From Leptolyngbya ohadii IS1 (GTDB lineage Bacteria; Cyanobacteriota; Cyanobacteriia; Elainellales; Elainellaceae), in assembly GCF_002215035.1 (NCBI RefSeq), contig NZ_NKFP01000007.1, forward strand, positions 1 to 64,000: a stretch of 64,000 bases of DNA, read 5' to 3'. Made by a program: the position numbers and the translations under genes. Positions 8,371 through 18,249 of this stretch are shown here, one piece after another; position 1 is the first letter of the stretch, and the number at the start of each line of letters is the position of its first letter. The notes under the pieces are model-generated. The model saw nothing but the letters and a program-made list of their open reading frames with translations, made no database searches and was not told where the DNA came from.

Positions 8371-9603
8371 CTAGAAATTATCGGCAGGGTCAGCCGATTG
8401 CAATTTGCGAGTGGCAATCATACCTGATGCCATACACATGACCACCGTGAGTGAAAACACAAGCACCAACCGATTGACAGTCATTGAAATGGGTAACGCA
8501 CCGAGGTTCGCAATCAGCGCATATTGTCCCAATGCCAGTGCTAAGCCAGGGATAAATCCCAGCGATGCCAGAATCAGCGATTGTTCCAACACAATGAGTA
8601 GCAAATAGCGATCGCGATAGCCCATTGCCTTAAACGTGGCGTATTCGCTCAGGTGTTCGTTCACGTCGGTTGAGAGAATTTGAAACACAATCACCGTCCC
8701 GACCACAAACGCCATCACTGTTCCAAAGGTGAAGATAATGCCGATCGGGGTCGTCTGCTGCCAGTAGGCTTGCTCGTAATCGACATACTCCTGCTTGGTA
8801 GAAGCAATGGTATCCGGCGGCAGAATCGCTTTGATCTGGACAAGCACCTGCTGTGGGTCAGCACCGGGAGCAACTTTGACTAGCCCCAAGGTGATTTGTC
8901 CGGGACTCCGCTGAGGGAAAAAGCGCAGAAAGTTTTCGGAACTGGTGACCAGGGTTCCATCGGTTGCAAACGAAGCTCCCAGCGAGAATAGCCCTGCAAC
9001 TTCAACCGTGCGGCGATCGATTTCCGTTTTAACGGATTGTCCGGCTGCAACCTGATCAACTACATCACTGTACTGTCCACGACTGAGGCGATCGAACAAA
9101 AAGGTATCGGGCTGTTTTAGCAGATGAAGATTCTCGTTCACTTCATTAAAGGTGAGTACCGGACGTTCGACACTCTGCCCCACCAAAGTCAGTTGCGTTC
9201 TGCGACGAGTCTGAGGATTGCGCCAAACCACTCTCGAAACATACAAAGGCTCCGCAGACTGGACACCCGGTAGGTCTTGAATTTGATAGAGACGACGGCG
9301 TGGTAATGTATCTGCCAGGCTCAAGTCTCTATACTGGGTGCTACGAAGAATGATATCAGCATCCATGCCGCGATTCAGGGCGGTATTACTGTCAAACAGG
9401 GCTGACTGAATCCCCAGTTGGGCAAACATGAGGAGATCGGCAAAACCAATTCCGGCGACAGCCACTAACAACCGCGATTTGCTTTTCTTCAGTTGCAGCC
9501 AGCCGAGCGGTGTTCGATCCTGCAATTGTTGCCACAGATTGCGTTTGGGGTGTTGTGGCGATCGTGCTGTCGGGATAGGTGCTTTGGGTCGAGTCAGCGT
9601 CAT
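8371..9603 (-). CDS. devC: ABC exporter permease, DevC type
   Basis: A 410-residue FtsX/MacB-like permease. One transmembrane helix lies near residues 40-65, a large periplasmic domain follows, and three C-terminal helices lie at about 285-400 (TPIGIIFTFGTVMAFVVG; the EYATFKAMGY motif between helices). It starts with a 4-nt ATGA overlap on devB (stop 9600-9602, start 9601-9603), so the two are translationally coupled. It forms the inner-membrane part of the exporter with devA. Confidence 0.9.
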   Translation of the reverse strand: MTLTRPKAPIPTARSPQHPKRNLWQQLQDRTPLGWLQLKKSKSRLLVAVAGIGFADLLMFAQLGIQSALFDSNTALNRGMDADIILRSTQYRDLSLADTLPRRRLYQIQDLPGVQSAEPLYVSRVVWRNPQTRRRTQLTLVGQSVERPVLTFNEVNENLHLLKQPDTFLFDRLSRGQYSDVVDQVAAGQSVKTEIDRRTVEVAGLFSLGASFATDGTLVTSSENFLRFFPQRSPGQITLGLVKVAPGADPQQVLVQIKAILPPDTIASTKQEYVDYEQAYWQQTTPIGIIFTFGTVMAFVVGTVIVFQILSTDVNEHLSEYATFKAMGYRDRYLLLIVLEQSLILASLGFIPGLALALGQYALIANLGALPISMTVNRLVLVFSLTVVMCMASGMIATRKLQSADPADNF

Positions 9604-10808
9604 TGTTGAATTTCTCCTGTAACCTGGAGATTGGTGAGTCCGGTAACTTTCTGGGTTGAGGCAGAATCAAGCTGGACGCGCACTTCAACGACACGAGCAT
9701 CGATATTCGCGGAGGTATCAGAATTCACTACGTTCTGACGCTTTACCTGTACCCCAATTTTCAAGACTTTGCCCTCAAGAGCATCAGGAAAACTGTCTGC
9801 ATATAGCTTCACCCGTTGCCCCAGCTTCACCTTGCCAATCTCGGTTTCATAAACTTCGAGTCGCGCGGTCATTTGCTGGGTTTGTCCCAGTTCGATAATG
9901 CCGTCGCTTGAAATCAACTCCCCTGGACGAGTATGAATTTCTAGCACCACGCCATCCTGAGGCGCACGCACCGTGGCTAATTCAAGCTGTGCCTGTGCTT
10001 GCTGCACTGCCGCGATCGCCCCTTCCACCTGTGCCTGGGCAGCAGCAACATCGACCGGACGTACTTCAGCAATGCGATCCAGTGTGGCAAGGGCAGCAGC
10101 AAGTTCAGGCGATCGGGTTGATTGAATGCGCTGTAAAACAACCTGTGCCTCCTCTAGGCTGCGTTGAGCAGTTGCTAGAGTCAAAGCTTTACTATCCCGC
10201 AGCGAGGCTGAAACGGCTCCTTGCTGGTAGAGCAATTCATACCGCTGTGCTTCTGCCTGGGCATTTTGCAGTTCCGCCTCCAATCGGGCAACGGTCGCCG
10301 CCTGTGCCTGAACGTCCCCCTGCCGCTGTGCCGCTAGTCGCGCAATTTCTGCCTGTTGAGCATTCACTTCGCCGCGTTTTGCGCCGGCTTTCACGACTGC
10401 CAGATTCGATTGGGCAACATTGACCTGCTTTTGTGCCTCAACAAGGGCAGCTTGCAGACGATCGCGGCTGTCTAAAACAGCAATGATCTGTCCCGCTTTG
10501 ACGACTTCACCCTGTTTGACCAGAAGCTGCTCAACCCGACTTGTACTGCCGCCAGGACTGGGTGCTGATAGTTTGATCACTTCGCCACGCGGTTCCAGAT
10601 AGCCTAACGCCGTCACGGTTTGAACGCGAGGAGCGACCTCTGGTTGCACAGGCTGTGAGGCAGTCGATCGCCACAGAGCGTATGCTCCGCCGCCGCCCAG
10701 AAGAATCAACGTCCCGATTATGAGAAGCGGTTTTGTGGGAAGCCGTCTGCCGATCGCCCCAGCGGGAGAACTGTTTTGCATTGCCCCGAACTTCTGACCC
10801 TGAACCAT
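9600..10808 (-). CDS. devB: ABC exporter membrane-fusion protein, DevB type
   Basis: A 402-residue HlyD-like periplasmic adaptor. It has one N-terminal transmembrane helix (LLIIGTLILLGGGGAYAL), a biotinyl-lipoyl-like half with the segment GYLEPRGEVIKLSAPS, and a long Ala/Gln-rich coiled-coil hairpin (about residues 110-275). The second lipoyl half follows (ATVRAPQDGVVLEIH), then a β-barrel. It would bridge DevC to an outer-membrane TolC channel encoded elsewhere. As first gene of the operon it starts 23 bp from an operator-like palindrome shared with the divergent TetR gene. Confidence 0.9.
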   Translation of the reverse strand: MVQGQKFGAMQNSSPAGAIGRRLPTKPLLIIGTLILLGGGGAYALWRSTASQPVQPEVAPRVQTVTALGYLEPRGEVIKLSAPSPGGSTSRVEQLLVKQGEVVKAGQIIAVLDSRDRLQAALVEAQKQVNVAQSNLAVVKAGAKRGEVNAQQAEIARLAAQRQGDVQAQAATVARLEAELQNAQAEAQRYELLYQQGAVSASLRDSKALTLATAQRSLEEAQVVLQRIQSTRSPELAAALATLDRIAEVRPVDVAAAQAQVEGAIAAVQQAQAQLELATVRAPQDGVVLEIHTRPGELISSDGIIELGQTQQMTARLEVYETEIGKVKLGQRVKLYADSFPDALEGKVLKIGVQVKRQNVVNSDTSANIDARVVEVRVQLDSASTQKVTGLTNLQVTGEIQQ

Positions 10809-10832
10809 GCCAGACTTCCTGTTCTAAAATTA

Positions 10833-10881
10833 ACTAAACGGTTTAGTAAAGTAAGATTGCCTCTAAACTAAACGATTTAGT
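10833..10881. promoter_or_regulatory. Two TetR-type operators between devB and the regulator
   Basis: ACTAAAC-G-GTTTAGT at 10833-10847 is a perfect 7+1+7 palindrome. ACTAAA-CGA-TTTAGT at 10867-10881 repeats it with one changed base. Their centres are 34 bp apart, about three helical turns, so bound dimers would lie on the same DNA face. They sit in the only gap between devB and the divergent TetR gene, pointing to joint repression of exporter and regulator. Confidence 0.75.
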
Positions 10882-10910
10882 AAAATTGTGTCAAGAACAT
10901 TTTTTGCCCT

Positions 10911-11546
10911 ATGACTTCTTCTAAACCCACTCCGTCTCGCACCCTGTCTTCTGAGAAAACTGCCGCTATTCTTGAGGGCGCAATGCAGGTTTTTCTGGAA
11001 CAAGGCTATATGGGCACGACGATGGATCGGGTCGCCGCCGCCGCAGGGGTATCAAAGCCGACCGTCTATAACCACTTTCGCGACAAGGAAACGCTGTTTA
11101 ACGCCCTAGTAGAGCAGTGGGTTCATAAAACGCAGTGGTTAACGCTGCCCCAGGAAATGCTGCAATCGTCCTCGCAATCACCGGAAAAGGTACTACGCCA
11201 GCTTGCGAACAATATGCTTGATTCCTGCATCAACAGCCCTGAAAAAGTGACCTTTATCCGCATGATCTTGGGCGAGTCTGGACGGTTTCCAGAACTAGGA
11301 CGGGCATTTGTGGAACACATGGATAAACCGATGCTCGATGTTTTGACTCACTATCTATCGACTTATTCAGAATCTAATCTCCCTGATCCACAGGCTGTTG
11401 CTTACTCGTTTGCCGGAACGCTAATCTTTTTCTTGATGACTCATATCATGCTGCACGGCGAAGATATCCTCCGAATGGATCGTGAGCGACTGGTTAATCA
11501 TCTGATTGCGATGTCCTGTGGAAACAATTTTCGGCTGGAGCAGTAA
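10911..11546 (+). CDS. TetR-family repressor of the devBCA exporter
   Basis: A 211-residue regulator. The N-terminal helix-turn-helix (about residues 15-65) has the AAAAGVSKPTVYNHFRDKETLF pattern of the family (positions about 43-64). The C-terminal half, with about six helices, is an AefR-like ligand-binding and dimer domain (VTFIRMILGESGRFPELG). Its promoter faces devB across the two palindromes, so it is likely autoregulated and controls export of a compound it senses. The ligand is unknown. Confidence 0.88.
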   Translation: MTSSKPTPSRTLSSEKTAAILEGAMQVFLEQGYMGTTMDRVAAAAGVSKPTVYNHFRDKETLFNALVEQWVHKTQWLTLPQEMLQSSSQSPEKVLRQLANNMLDSCINSPEKVTFIRMILGESGRFPELGRAFVEHMDKPMLDVLTHYLSTYSESNLPDPQAVAYSFAGTLIFFLMTHIMLHGEDILRMDRERLVNHLIAMSCGNNFRLEQ

Positions 11547-11547
11547 T

Positions 11548-11842
11548 TTCTTGTCCTCTGCAACCCTGTTGCGATCGCAGCTTTCCTGGAAGCTAGACCT
11601 CGTTCTACCGCTTTGACTTGTCCTTTTCTCACAATACTCATTGCCTCGATCCCGCTCAAGGTTCTTCTTGCGCTGTTAAACGACTTGAACCCCATCATCG
11701 GCTTCACGATGCGCTTGATGGCTCGATGATCCTGTTCAACCCGACTATTCAAATATTGACTCTGCCTTAATTCGGTCTCCTGGTCGATTACCTCCTCACC
11801 TTTCAACGTCTCGATCGAGACAGGGTAAGCCGCATTTGCCAT
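11548..11842 (-). pseudogene. IS6-family transposase, C-terminal fragment
   Basis: The segment NSRVEQDHRAIKRIVKPM followed by GFKSFNSARRTLSGIE is diagnostic of the C-terminal DDE region of IS6-family transposases, including the final catalytic Glu in VEQDHR. The N-terminal helix-turn-helix and the first two Asp residues are missing; homology begins near AYPVSIETLKG. The open frame runs on to 11498 over the tetR end, but that tail is not IS6-like. It is a dead remnant. Confidence 0.8.
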
Positions 11843-12097
11843 TAAGCAGGCAATCTGAAGTGCATCATCTAGCTTGACATTTAATACCTTCTACAAATTG
11901 CAGCGTGAATCGCCATAAAACATCAGAGTTTGAATGTTCTTCTGTCTGGAGAGGTTCTGCACCGCTCTAACGTTGCCATCGGTCAGGCTCAACGCTTCAA
12001 TGATGCCGGAATAATGGATGCAGCAGGGAGACATCTTTTTGTTGATATTAGCGGCGATCGCCGACTCACTAACCAGATTGTAATTCCTTGCTCAAAC

Positions 12098-12536
12098 AGA
12101 GTCATTCACCCAGCCATAGTTGGAGCAGTCCTAATGCACCTGAACTGGATGGGTTGAACCAATCGGCATCTCACAATTCGGACACCGCTTTGTAAAAAGA
12201 GGATGGGTATCCAGTAAGTCCAGTTGCTCCGTTAACATGCGTTGCCTGGGCTGCAAAATTAGCTCCCCATCATAATAAGCTGCGCTTTCTGGCTGCCATT
12301 GCTCCTCTGCTTCAGAAGCTTGGGCAGTGCAAAGTTGTTCTCCTCATGGGGAGCGATCCGCCTTGGTGGCTGCGCGGAGCGGTCCCCTTAAAGTCAAGAC
12401 ACTCTTCTAATTCCAAACCCAACGGGCGTAGTGGGTAAAGTAGATGCGGATTATGAGTGTAGAACTCAAGAGAGTTGACACTGAGGCGGGTAGTAGGGGT
12501 CGGATGGACTGGGCATAGATTAGATGTCGATGCCAA
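12098..12536 (-). pseudogene. Decayed zinc-ribbon protein gene (repeat copy 1)
   Basis: Reading the minus strand, pieces match the zinc-ribbon genes at 38319-38738 and 48543-48953: SLEFYTHNPHLLYPLRPLGLELEECLDF, then after a frameshift HPLFTKRCPNCEMP, then an in-frame stop before DCSNYGWVNDS, where one Cys of the second CxxC has become Tyr. A short palindromic insert (near 12355-12395, GCGATCCGCC...GCGGTCC) marks the frameshift region. The gene is clearly dead. Confidence 0.7.
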
Positions 12537-12864
12537 CAGCGCCGTATTAATAAAGCCAAAGCCACCACCGTAAAAAACACCGCCATCACGGTCTTGACTC
12601 GCAATAGAGCAATCTCAAATGGGCATTCTAATAAAAATGAGTAGAACCCCATTGTTTAAAAATTATGAAGAACTGGTTATCACAAAGATTTGCTCTTCAA
12701 AGAAATATCTAACGATGAATTAAAAGTTTTTTTCACACAGTAGCGTCTGCCCCTCCATACTTTCCGTCAAGAAAATCTGGACTCAACGGCGAATTTGCAG
12801 TCGTCTTTGAAAGACTGCACTCCTCCTAAACCTCTAATCTCTATTTACATTGTTCTCACAGACT
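12537..12864. other. Non-coding gap before the LRR gene
   Basis: I see no gene. Short AT-rich stretches (about 12650-12740) could hold the promoter of the large downstream gene, but no clear -35/-10 pair stands out. Confidence 0.4.
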
Positions 12865-15800
12865 ATGACTTTTTCCTTTGCGATCGCAACTCATCCTGGT
12901 CTCTTACCATCTACTTCGATTGCTTCTCTCCCTTCTACGCTAGTTGTCATTGATCCGAACGTTGCGGATTATCAAGTTCTGGCTGCTGGGGTACTTCCAG
13001 GGATCAGTGCTGTGATTTTAGATGGCGATTGCAGTGGAGTGGAACAAATTACAGCCGCTCTTCTGCAAAATCCTGGCATTACCAGTGTGCATCTGGTGAC
13101 GCATGGTGCCCCTGGTGTAATTTATCTCGGCAACGAACTATTGAACCTGGACTCGATCGCTCGCTATTCTAAAGAGTTGCAATCCTGGGGAGTGGAGTCG
13201 CTGTTCATCTACGGGTGCAAAGTGGCAGCGGGAGATGTAGGAACAGAATTTTTGCACAAGTTACAGCATTTGACGGGAGCGGCAATTGCCGCATCCACCA
13301 CTAAAACAGGCAATGCGGCTTTGGGTGGAAACTGGAATTTAGAAGTAACCATTGGTAATCCGCAGTCGTTACTCGTGTTTGACCAGGCAGTCCAGCAGTA
13401 TGCAGGTGTGCTAGAACTTCTCAACACAGACGATTATGCTGCCCTAAAAGCGTTATATCAAAGCACAAATGGAGCGAATTGGACAGACAACACAGGTTGG
13501 AGAGATTGGGATTTTAATAGCACAACTTCCCCTGATCTAAGTGTGGTGAGCCAGTGGAAGGGTGTGGAGTTGTGGGGCGATCGGGTAGCATCGCTGTATT
13601 TGCATCTCAATAACCTCAGTGGCACAATTCCCTCTGAGTTAGGCAACTTAAGTATTTTATATAGTCTTGATTTGAGCGCAAACCAATTGAGCGGCACGAT
13701 CCCAAGCAGCTTAGGCAGCTTGAGTAGTTTAGCTTCTTTGAATCTGGGTGAGAACCAACTGAGTGGTGCGATTCCGGTTGAGTTGGGAAACTTGAGCAAG
13801 CTAGGTTTTCTGGTCCTGGGCACAAACAATTTGAGTGGCACGATTCCATCTCAATTGGGCAATTTGAATAATCTGGGCAGCCTCTACCTGGATAGCAACG
13901 CTCTGAGCGGAAACATCCCTGATTCAATTTTGAATCGATTAAATCCTTTCCCTTTCCCTGTACCTGGAAAGTTTAACCAATACAACCTTAACAATGTTCC
14001 CTTTGTCACGGCGATCGCTGCTCAGTCAATGGTTGAAGATCAGTCACTAACGTTAAGTGTCTCCGTTAGTGACATTGACCGGGGAAGCAACGATACGAAT
14101 CTCACATTGACGGCTGTTTCTGATAACTCCACCTTGATCGATGCCGCAACTGGCATTTCTGTGACAGGAACAGGGAGCGATCGCACGATCACCATCACTC
14201 CGATCACCGGAAAAAGCGGAACAACCACCATTACCATAACGCTGCAAGATGGGAGCGGTGAACAGACTATAAAAACTTTTGCTCTAACGGTAGAGCCACG
14301 CCTCAATACCGATGATTATGTTGCCCTGAAAGCACTCTATCAAAGTACAGGGGGCGCAAACTGGACAGACAATACAGGCTGGAAAGACTGGGATTTCAAT
14401 AGTGATACTCCACCCGCGTTGAGTGTGGTGAGCCAGTGGTATGGCGTGAGGTTAGCGGGCGATCACCTCACTAATTTAGATCTATCTAACAACAACCTGA
14501 GCGGCAGTATCCCATCGGAGATGGGTAATTTCGAGGGTATGCTTGACATTAGCCTGGCTAACAATAGCTTGAGCGGGAACATTCCTGCTGAACTGGGAAA
14601 TCTCAGCAGCTTGCTGTTTCTTTACCTCACTGACAATCAACTCAGTGGCAGCATTCCCATCCAATTAGGAAATCTCAGCAACCTCAAACAGCTTTACCTT
14701 AACAATAATCAACTGAGCGGCAGCATTCCCACTGAACTCGGGAACATCAGCACTTTGGAATTCCTTCTCCTCAGTAACAATCAACTGAGTGGAGACATTC
14801 CTCAAGCAATCAAAAATCAAATAGACCAAGGACTTTTCTACTACGACTTTAATAATGCACCGTTTGTTACGTCGATCGCTGACCAATCCACTACCATGAA
14901 CAATCCAATAACGTTGAATGTGTCAGTCAGCGATATTGACGTAGAAGACAATGACCCCAATCTGACACTTAGTGTTACTTCGAGTAACACTGCTCTAATT
15001 GATAGTAATGGTATCTCTGTTACAGGTAATGGAAGCGATCGCACCATTACTCTCACCCCCATCAGTGGGCAAATCGGAACAGCTACCATTACGATGACGC
15101 TGCAAGACAGCGGCAATGAACAGACGGTCAAAACCTTTGAACTAACAGTAGACGGAACTCTCAATGCCGATGACTATGCTGCCCTAAAAGTGTTGTATCA
15201 AAGCACCGATGGAGCAAACTGGACAGACAATACAGGCTGGAAAGACTGGGATTTTAATAGCGCCACTCCCCCTGCTTTAAGCGTGGTGAGCCAGTGGAAA
15301 GGAGTGGGCTGGACGGACGGATGCATCACATCACTGAGTTTGCATCTCAATAACCTCGTTGGCTCAATTCCCGCTGAATTAAGCAACTTAAGCAGTGTCA
15401 GTAGTATTGATTTGGGTGCAAACCAGTTGAGTGGCACCATTCCAACCAGTTTAAGCAGCCTGAGTCACTTAGGTTATTTAAATCTGAGTGAGAATCAACT
15501 GAGCGGCACGATTCCAGTTGATTTAAACAACTTGAGCAACCTCAGCTATCTCAACCTGGGTACGAACCGTTTAACTGGTACGATTCCATCTCAATTAGGC
15601 GATTTGGAAAATCTGAGCAGCCTTTACCTGAATAACAACGCTTTGAGTGGAGACATTCCTACTTCAATTCTGAACCGATTATTTCCTGTACCTGTGTTTT
15701 TTCCTCTACCTGGAAAGATTTCAAATTATAACTTTAACAATGTTCCCTTTGTCACGGCGATCGCCGACCAATCTACCCCTCTCAACCAACCCTTAACCCT

Positions 15801-18093
15801 GAATGTCTCAGTCAGCGATATCGATAAGGGAAGTAATGACACCAACCTGACGCTGAGCGTAACCTCCAGTGACTCAACTGTGATCCAAGACAGTGACATT
15901 TCCGTGACGGGCAGTGGAAGCACTCGCACCATTACACTCACCCCAACGATTGGGCAACCTGGAACCGCTACGATCACAATGACTCTGAAAGATGGCAGCG
16001 CTGAACAGACCATCAAAACCTTTAATTTAACTGTAAGCGGAACTCTCAATGCTGATGATTATGCTGCCCTAAAAGCGTTGTATCAAAGTACGGATGGAGC
16101 CAACTGGACAGACAATACAGGTTGGAGAGACTGGGACTTTAGCAGTACGACTCCTCCTGCTGTAAGTGTGGTGAGCCAGTGGGAGGGCGTGACGTTGACG
16201 GGCGATCGCGTCACGGCGTTGAGCTTAATATCAAACCAACTGAGTGGCACCCTACCTGCGGAGTTCGTGAATTTAAGCGAACTGAAAGCTCTTGATTTAT
16301 CTCATAACCAACTGAGTGGCAGTATTCCAGTAGAGTTAGGTAACCTGACCAAATTGGAACAGCTCAATCTCGAAGACAACCAGCTGAGTGACGGCATTCC
16401 AACCCAGTTCGGTAACCTCAGTAACCTGGTTTATCTTAACCTCGCTAGCAATCCGTTGAGCGGAACCCTTCCCGCCACCCTAGGTAACCTCAGTAACCTG
16501 AACGAACTGATTCTACACAGTAATCAACTGAGCGGCAGCGTCCCGACATCATTCGGGAATCTAAGTAATCTAAAAACGCTCAACCTATACGAGAATCAAT
16601 TGACGGGCAGTATTCCCACCGAGTTGAGCAACCTCACCAGCCTAACGGCACTCAGACTGTACGATAATCAACTGAGCGGCAGTATTCCCTCTAGTCTCGG
16701 TAACCTAAGTAATTTGATGTTCCTGAATGTTGCCAATAATCAACTGAGCGGTTCTGTTCCGTCTGAGTTGGGCAACCTTAGCAATTTGGTCAGGCTCAAC
16801 CTGTTCAAAAATCAACTGAGCAGCAGTATTCCAGCAGAACTCGGTAACTTGAATAAATTGAGTCTTTTCAACCTCTCTTATAACCAATTGAGTGGTAGTA
16901 TTCCGTCGGAGTTGAGCAACCTCACTAGCCTGACTCAATTTTATCTGAATGACAACCAGCTCAGCGGAACTGTACCTCAAGCACTTCTGAATAAGCTAGG
17001 CAGTTTAACGAACTACGACTTAGGTAACGCACCGTTTGTTACCGCGATCGCCAATCAAACCACCACATCTACTCAGCCACTCACCCTCACTCTATCCATC
17101 AGTGATATTGATGCCACTGACAATGCAGATCCAACAGTGCTGACGTTGAAAGCAATTTCCAATAATTCAGCGTTGATTGGAGAGAGCGGAATTTCGGTTT
17201 CGGGTACGGGGAGCGATCGCATCCTTACCCTTACCCCAACTGCCGGACAAACAGGTACTGCAACGATTACTCTGACCCTCCAGGACGACAGTGGTGAGAA
17301 GACCGAGAAAACCTTTACAGTGACAGTCAATGCCAGTCTAGTGAGTACTCCCCCAACAACAGACCCCACATCTGGAACGGGCACTACCACTCTAACTGTC
17401 ACCCCGATTTCGTCTATCACCTCGCTATTCAATGCAACTAAAGGTGAGTTTGTTGTTTCAGATGCTCTGTTGAGCCTGAATGAAGAAACGCTACCGTCCG
17501 GTGATTTGTTCCGTCTTCGCAACGGTACACTCAAAGCCGATACATTGCGCGGAACAGGGGTCAACGAAGCGATGTTCGGAAAAGCCCAAAATGACCAGAT
17601 TAAGGGGCAGGGTAGCAATGACTGCCTCTCTGGTGGCAAAGGAAACGACCTGCTCGACGGTGGTGCGGGCAATGACCTGATCTTCGGAGATGCAGGCAAT
17701 GACACGCTTGTAGGTGGAACGGGGAATAATATTTTGATTGGGGGTACAGGAGGCGATCGCATCACTACAGGTACAGGCAGCGATCAAGTTGCCTTCGCCA
17801 AGCCAATCGGTGGCAAGAATATCGATACGATTACTGACTTTAACGTTCAAACAGACCACATTGTAGTTTTAGCCGCAGGGTTTGGAGGCGGATTAGTTGC
17901 TGGGCAAGCAATCAGCGCAACTCAGTTTCGTACTGGAACAAAAGCGATTGGAGTCAACGATCGCTTTATCTACAATCGCAAAACGGGCGATCTCTTCTTT
18001 GATGCCGACGGTTCTGGAGCAGGAAAGGTGATCACCTTTACTCACCTCAAAGCCGGACTTAACTTAAGTTACCAAACCATTGTTGTTGTTTAA
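12865..18093 (+). CDS. Giant DUF4347 / leucine-rich-repeat / RTX secreted protein
   Basis: About 1742 residues. DUF4347 (about 25-165; VHLVTHGAPG, LFIYGCKVAAG) is followed by four tandem blocks. Each block opens with a cap (DDYAALKALYQSTxGANWTDNTGW), runs through plant-type LRRs (NQLSGSIPxELGNLSNLxxL) and closes with a β-sandwich (FVTxIAxQS...SVSDID...TITLTP). The blocks begin near 13419, 14311, 15160 and 16045; the last has twice as many LRRs. The end carries RTX calcium repeats (GGKGNDLLDGGAGNDLIFGDAGND, about 1590-1630) and a C-terminal domain typical of type I secretion. ATG 12865 is preferred to TTG 12850. It is probably a secreted surface or matrix protein. Confidence 0.88.
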   Translation: MTFSFAIATHPGLLPSTSIASLPSTLVVIDPNVADYQVLAAGVLPGISAVILDGDCSGVEQITAALLQNPGITSVHLVTHGAPGVIYLGNELLNLDSIARYSKELQSWGVESLFIYGCKVAAGDVGTEFLHKLQHLTGAAIAASTTKTGNAALGGNWNLEVTIGNPQSLLVFDQAVQQYAGVLELLNTDDYAALKALYQSTNGANWTDNTGWRDWDFNSTTSPDLSVVSQWKGVELWGDRVASLYLHLNNLSGTIPSELGNLSILYSLDLSANQLSGTIPSSLGSLSSLASLNLGENQLSGAIPVELGNLSKLGFLVLGTNNLSGTIPSQLGNLNNLGSLYLDSNALSGNIPDSILNRLNPFPFPVPGKFNQYNLNNVPFVTAIAAQSMVEDQSLTLSVSVSDIDRGSNDTNLTLTAVSDNSTLIDAATGISVTGTGSDRTITITPITGKSGTTTITITLQDGSGEQTIKTFALTVEPRLNTDDYVALKALYQSTGGANWTDNTGWKDWDFNSDTPPALSVVSQWYGVRLAGDHLTNLDLSNNNLSGSIPSEMGNFEGMLDISLANNSLSGNIPAELGNLSSLLFLYLTDNQLSGSIPIQLGNLSNLKQLYLNNNQLSGSIPTELGNISTLEFLLLSNNQLSGDIPQAIKNQIDQGLFYYDFNNAPFVTSIADQSTTMNNPITLNVSVSDIDVEDNDPNLTLSVTSSNTALIDSNGISVTGNGSDRTITLTPISGQIGTATITMTLQDSGNEQTVKTFELTVDGTLNADDYAALKVLYQSTDGANWTDNTGWKDWDFNSATPPALSVVSQWKGVGWTDGCITSLSLHLNNLVGSIPAELSNLSSVSSIDLGANQLSGTIPTSLSSLSHLGYLNLSENQLSGTIPVDLNNLSNLSYLNLGTNRLTGTIPSQLGDLENLSSLYLNNNALSGDIPTSILNRLFPVPVFFPLPGKISNYNFNNVPFVTAIADQSTPLNQPLTLNVSVSDIDKGSNDTNLTLSVTSSDSTVIQDSDISVTGSGSTRTITLTPTIGQPGTATITMTLKDGSAEQTIKTFNLTVSGTLNADDYAALKALYQSTDGANWTDNTGWRDWDFSSTTPPAVSVVSQWEGVTLTGDRVTALSLISNQLSGTLPAEFVNLSELKALDLSHNQLSGSIPVELGNLTKLEQLNLEDNQLSDGIPTQFGNLSNLVYLNLASNPLSGTLPATLGNLSNLNELILHSNQLSGSVPTSFGNLSNLKTLNLYENQLTGSIPTELSNLTSLTALRLYDNQLSGSIPSSLGNLSNLMFLNVANNQLSGSVPSELGNLSNLVRLNLFKNQLSSSIPAELGNLNKLSLFNLSYNQLSGSIPSELSNLTSLTQFYLNDNQLSGTVPQALLNKLGSLTNYDLGNAPFVTAIANQTTTSTQPLTLTLSISDIDATDNADPTVLTLKAISNNSALIGESGISVSGTGSDRILTLTPTAGQTGTATITLTLQDDSGEKTEKTFTVTVNASLVSTPPTTDPTSGTGTTTLTVTPISSITSLFNATKGEFVVSDALLSLNEETLPSGDLFRLRNGTLKADTLRGTGVNEAMFGKAQNDQIKGQGSNDCLSGGKGNDLLDGGAGNDLIFGDAGNDTLVGGTGNNILIGGTGGDRITTGTGSDQVAFAKPIGGKNIDTITDFNVQTDHIVVLAAGFGGGLVAGQAISATQFRTGTKAIGVNDRFIYNRKTGDLFFDADGSGAGKVITFTHLKAGLNLSYQTIVVV

Positions 18094-18154
18094 TACCAAA
18101 CCTCGATGAGGAAACAACTCCACAAAGTCATGGTCTGTGTGCCAGAGGGTAACT

Positions 18155-18245
18155 GCACGATCCTTACTGGTATGCCTACCACTGGAAGGGCAAGAAGATG
18201 ACCAGCACTTACATTGGCAAAAAGCTGGATGAGGCGATTGCCTTG
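18155..18245 (+). pseudogene. Remnant of a small plasmid-type protein
   Basis: A frame without a start encodes DPYWYAYHWKGKKMTSTYIGKKLDEA. This resembles the tryptophan/tyrosine-rich motif of small cyanobacterial proteins such as the one at 50058-50420 (KGKTYHYARLLKEKNGK). A stop lies just upstream. It is too short for a firm family assignment. Confidence 0.45.
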
Positions 18246-18249
18246 TCGC

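Noticed and set aside
9908-10423. A 171-codon + strand frame rich in Pro and Gln
   Set aside because: It is the antisense shadow of the Ala/Gln-rich coiled coil of devB.
7589-10808. Assigning heterocyst glycolipid export to devBCA
   Set aside because: There are no heterocyst or glycolipid synthase genes nearby and a TetR repressor controls the set; many species have DevBCA of other function.
11930-12157. A 75-codon + strand frame
   Set aside because: It runs antisense through the decayed zinc-ribbon locus and its flank, which recurs at 38 kb; nothing in its protein looks real.
17073-17765. A 230-codon minus-strand frame
   Set aside because: It is the shadow of the RTX and sandwich part of the giant protein; low complexity and no start context.
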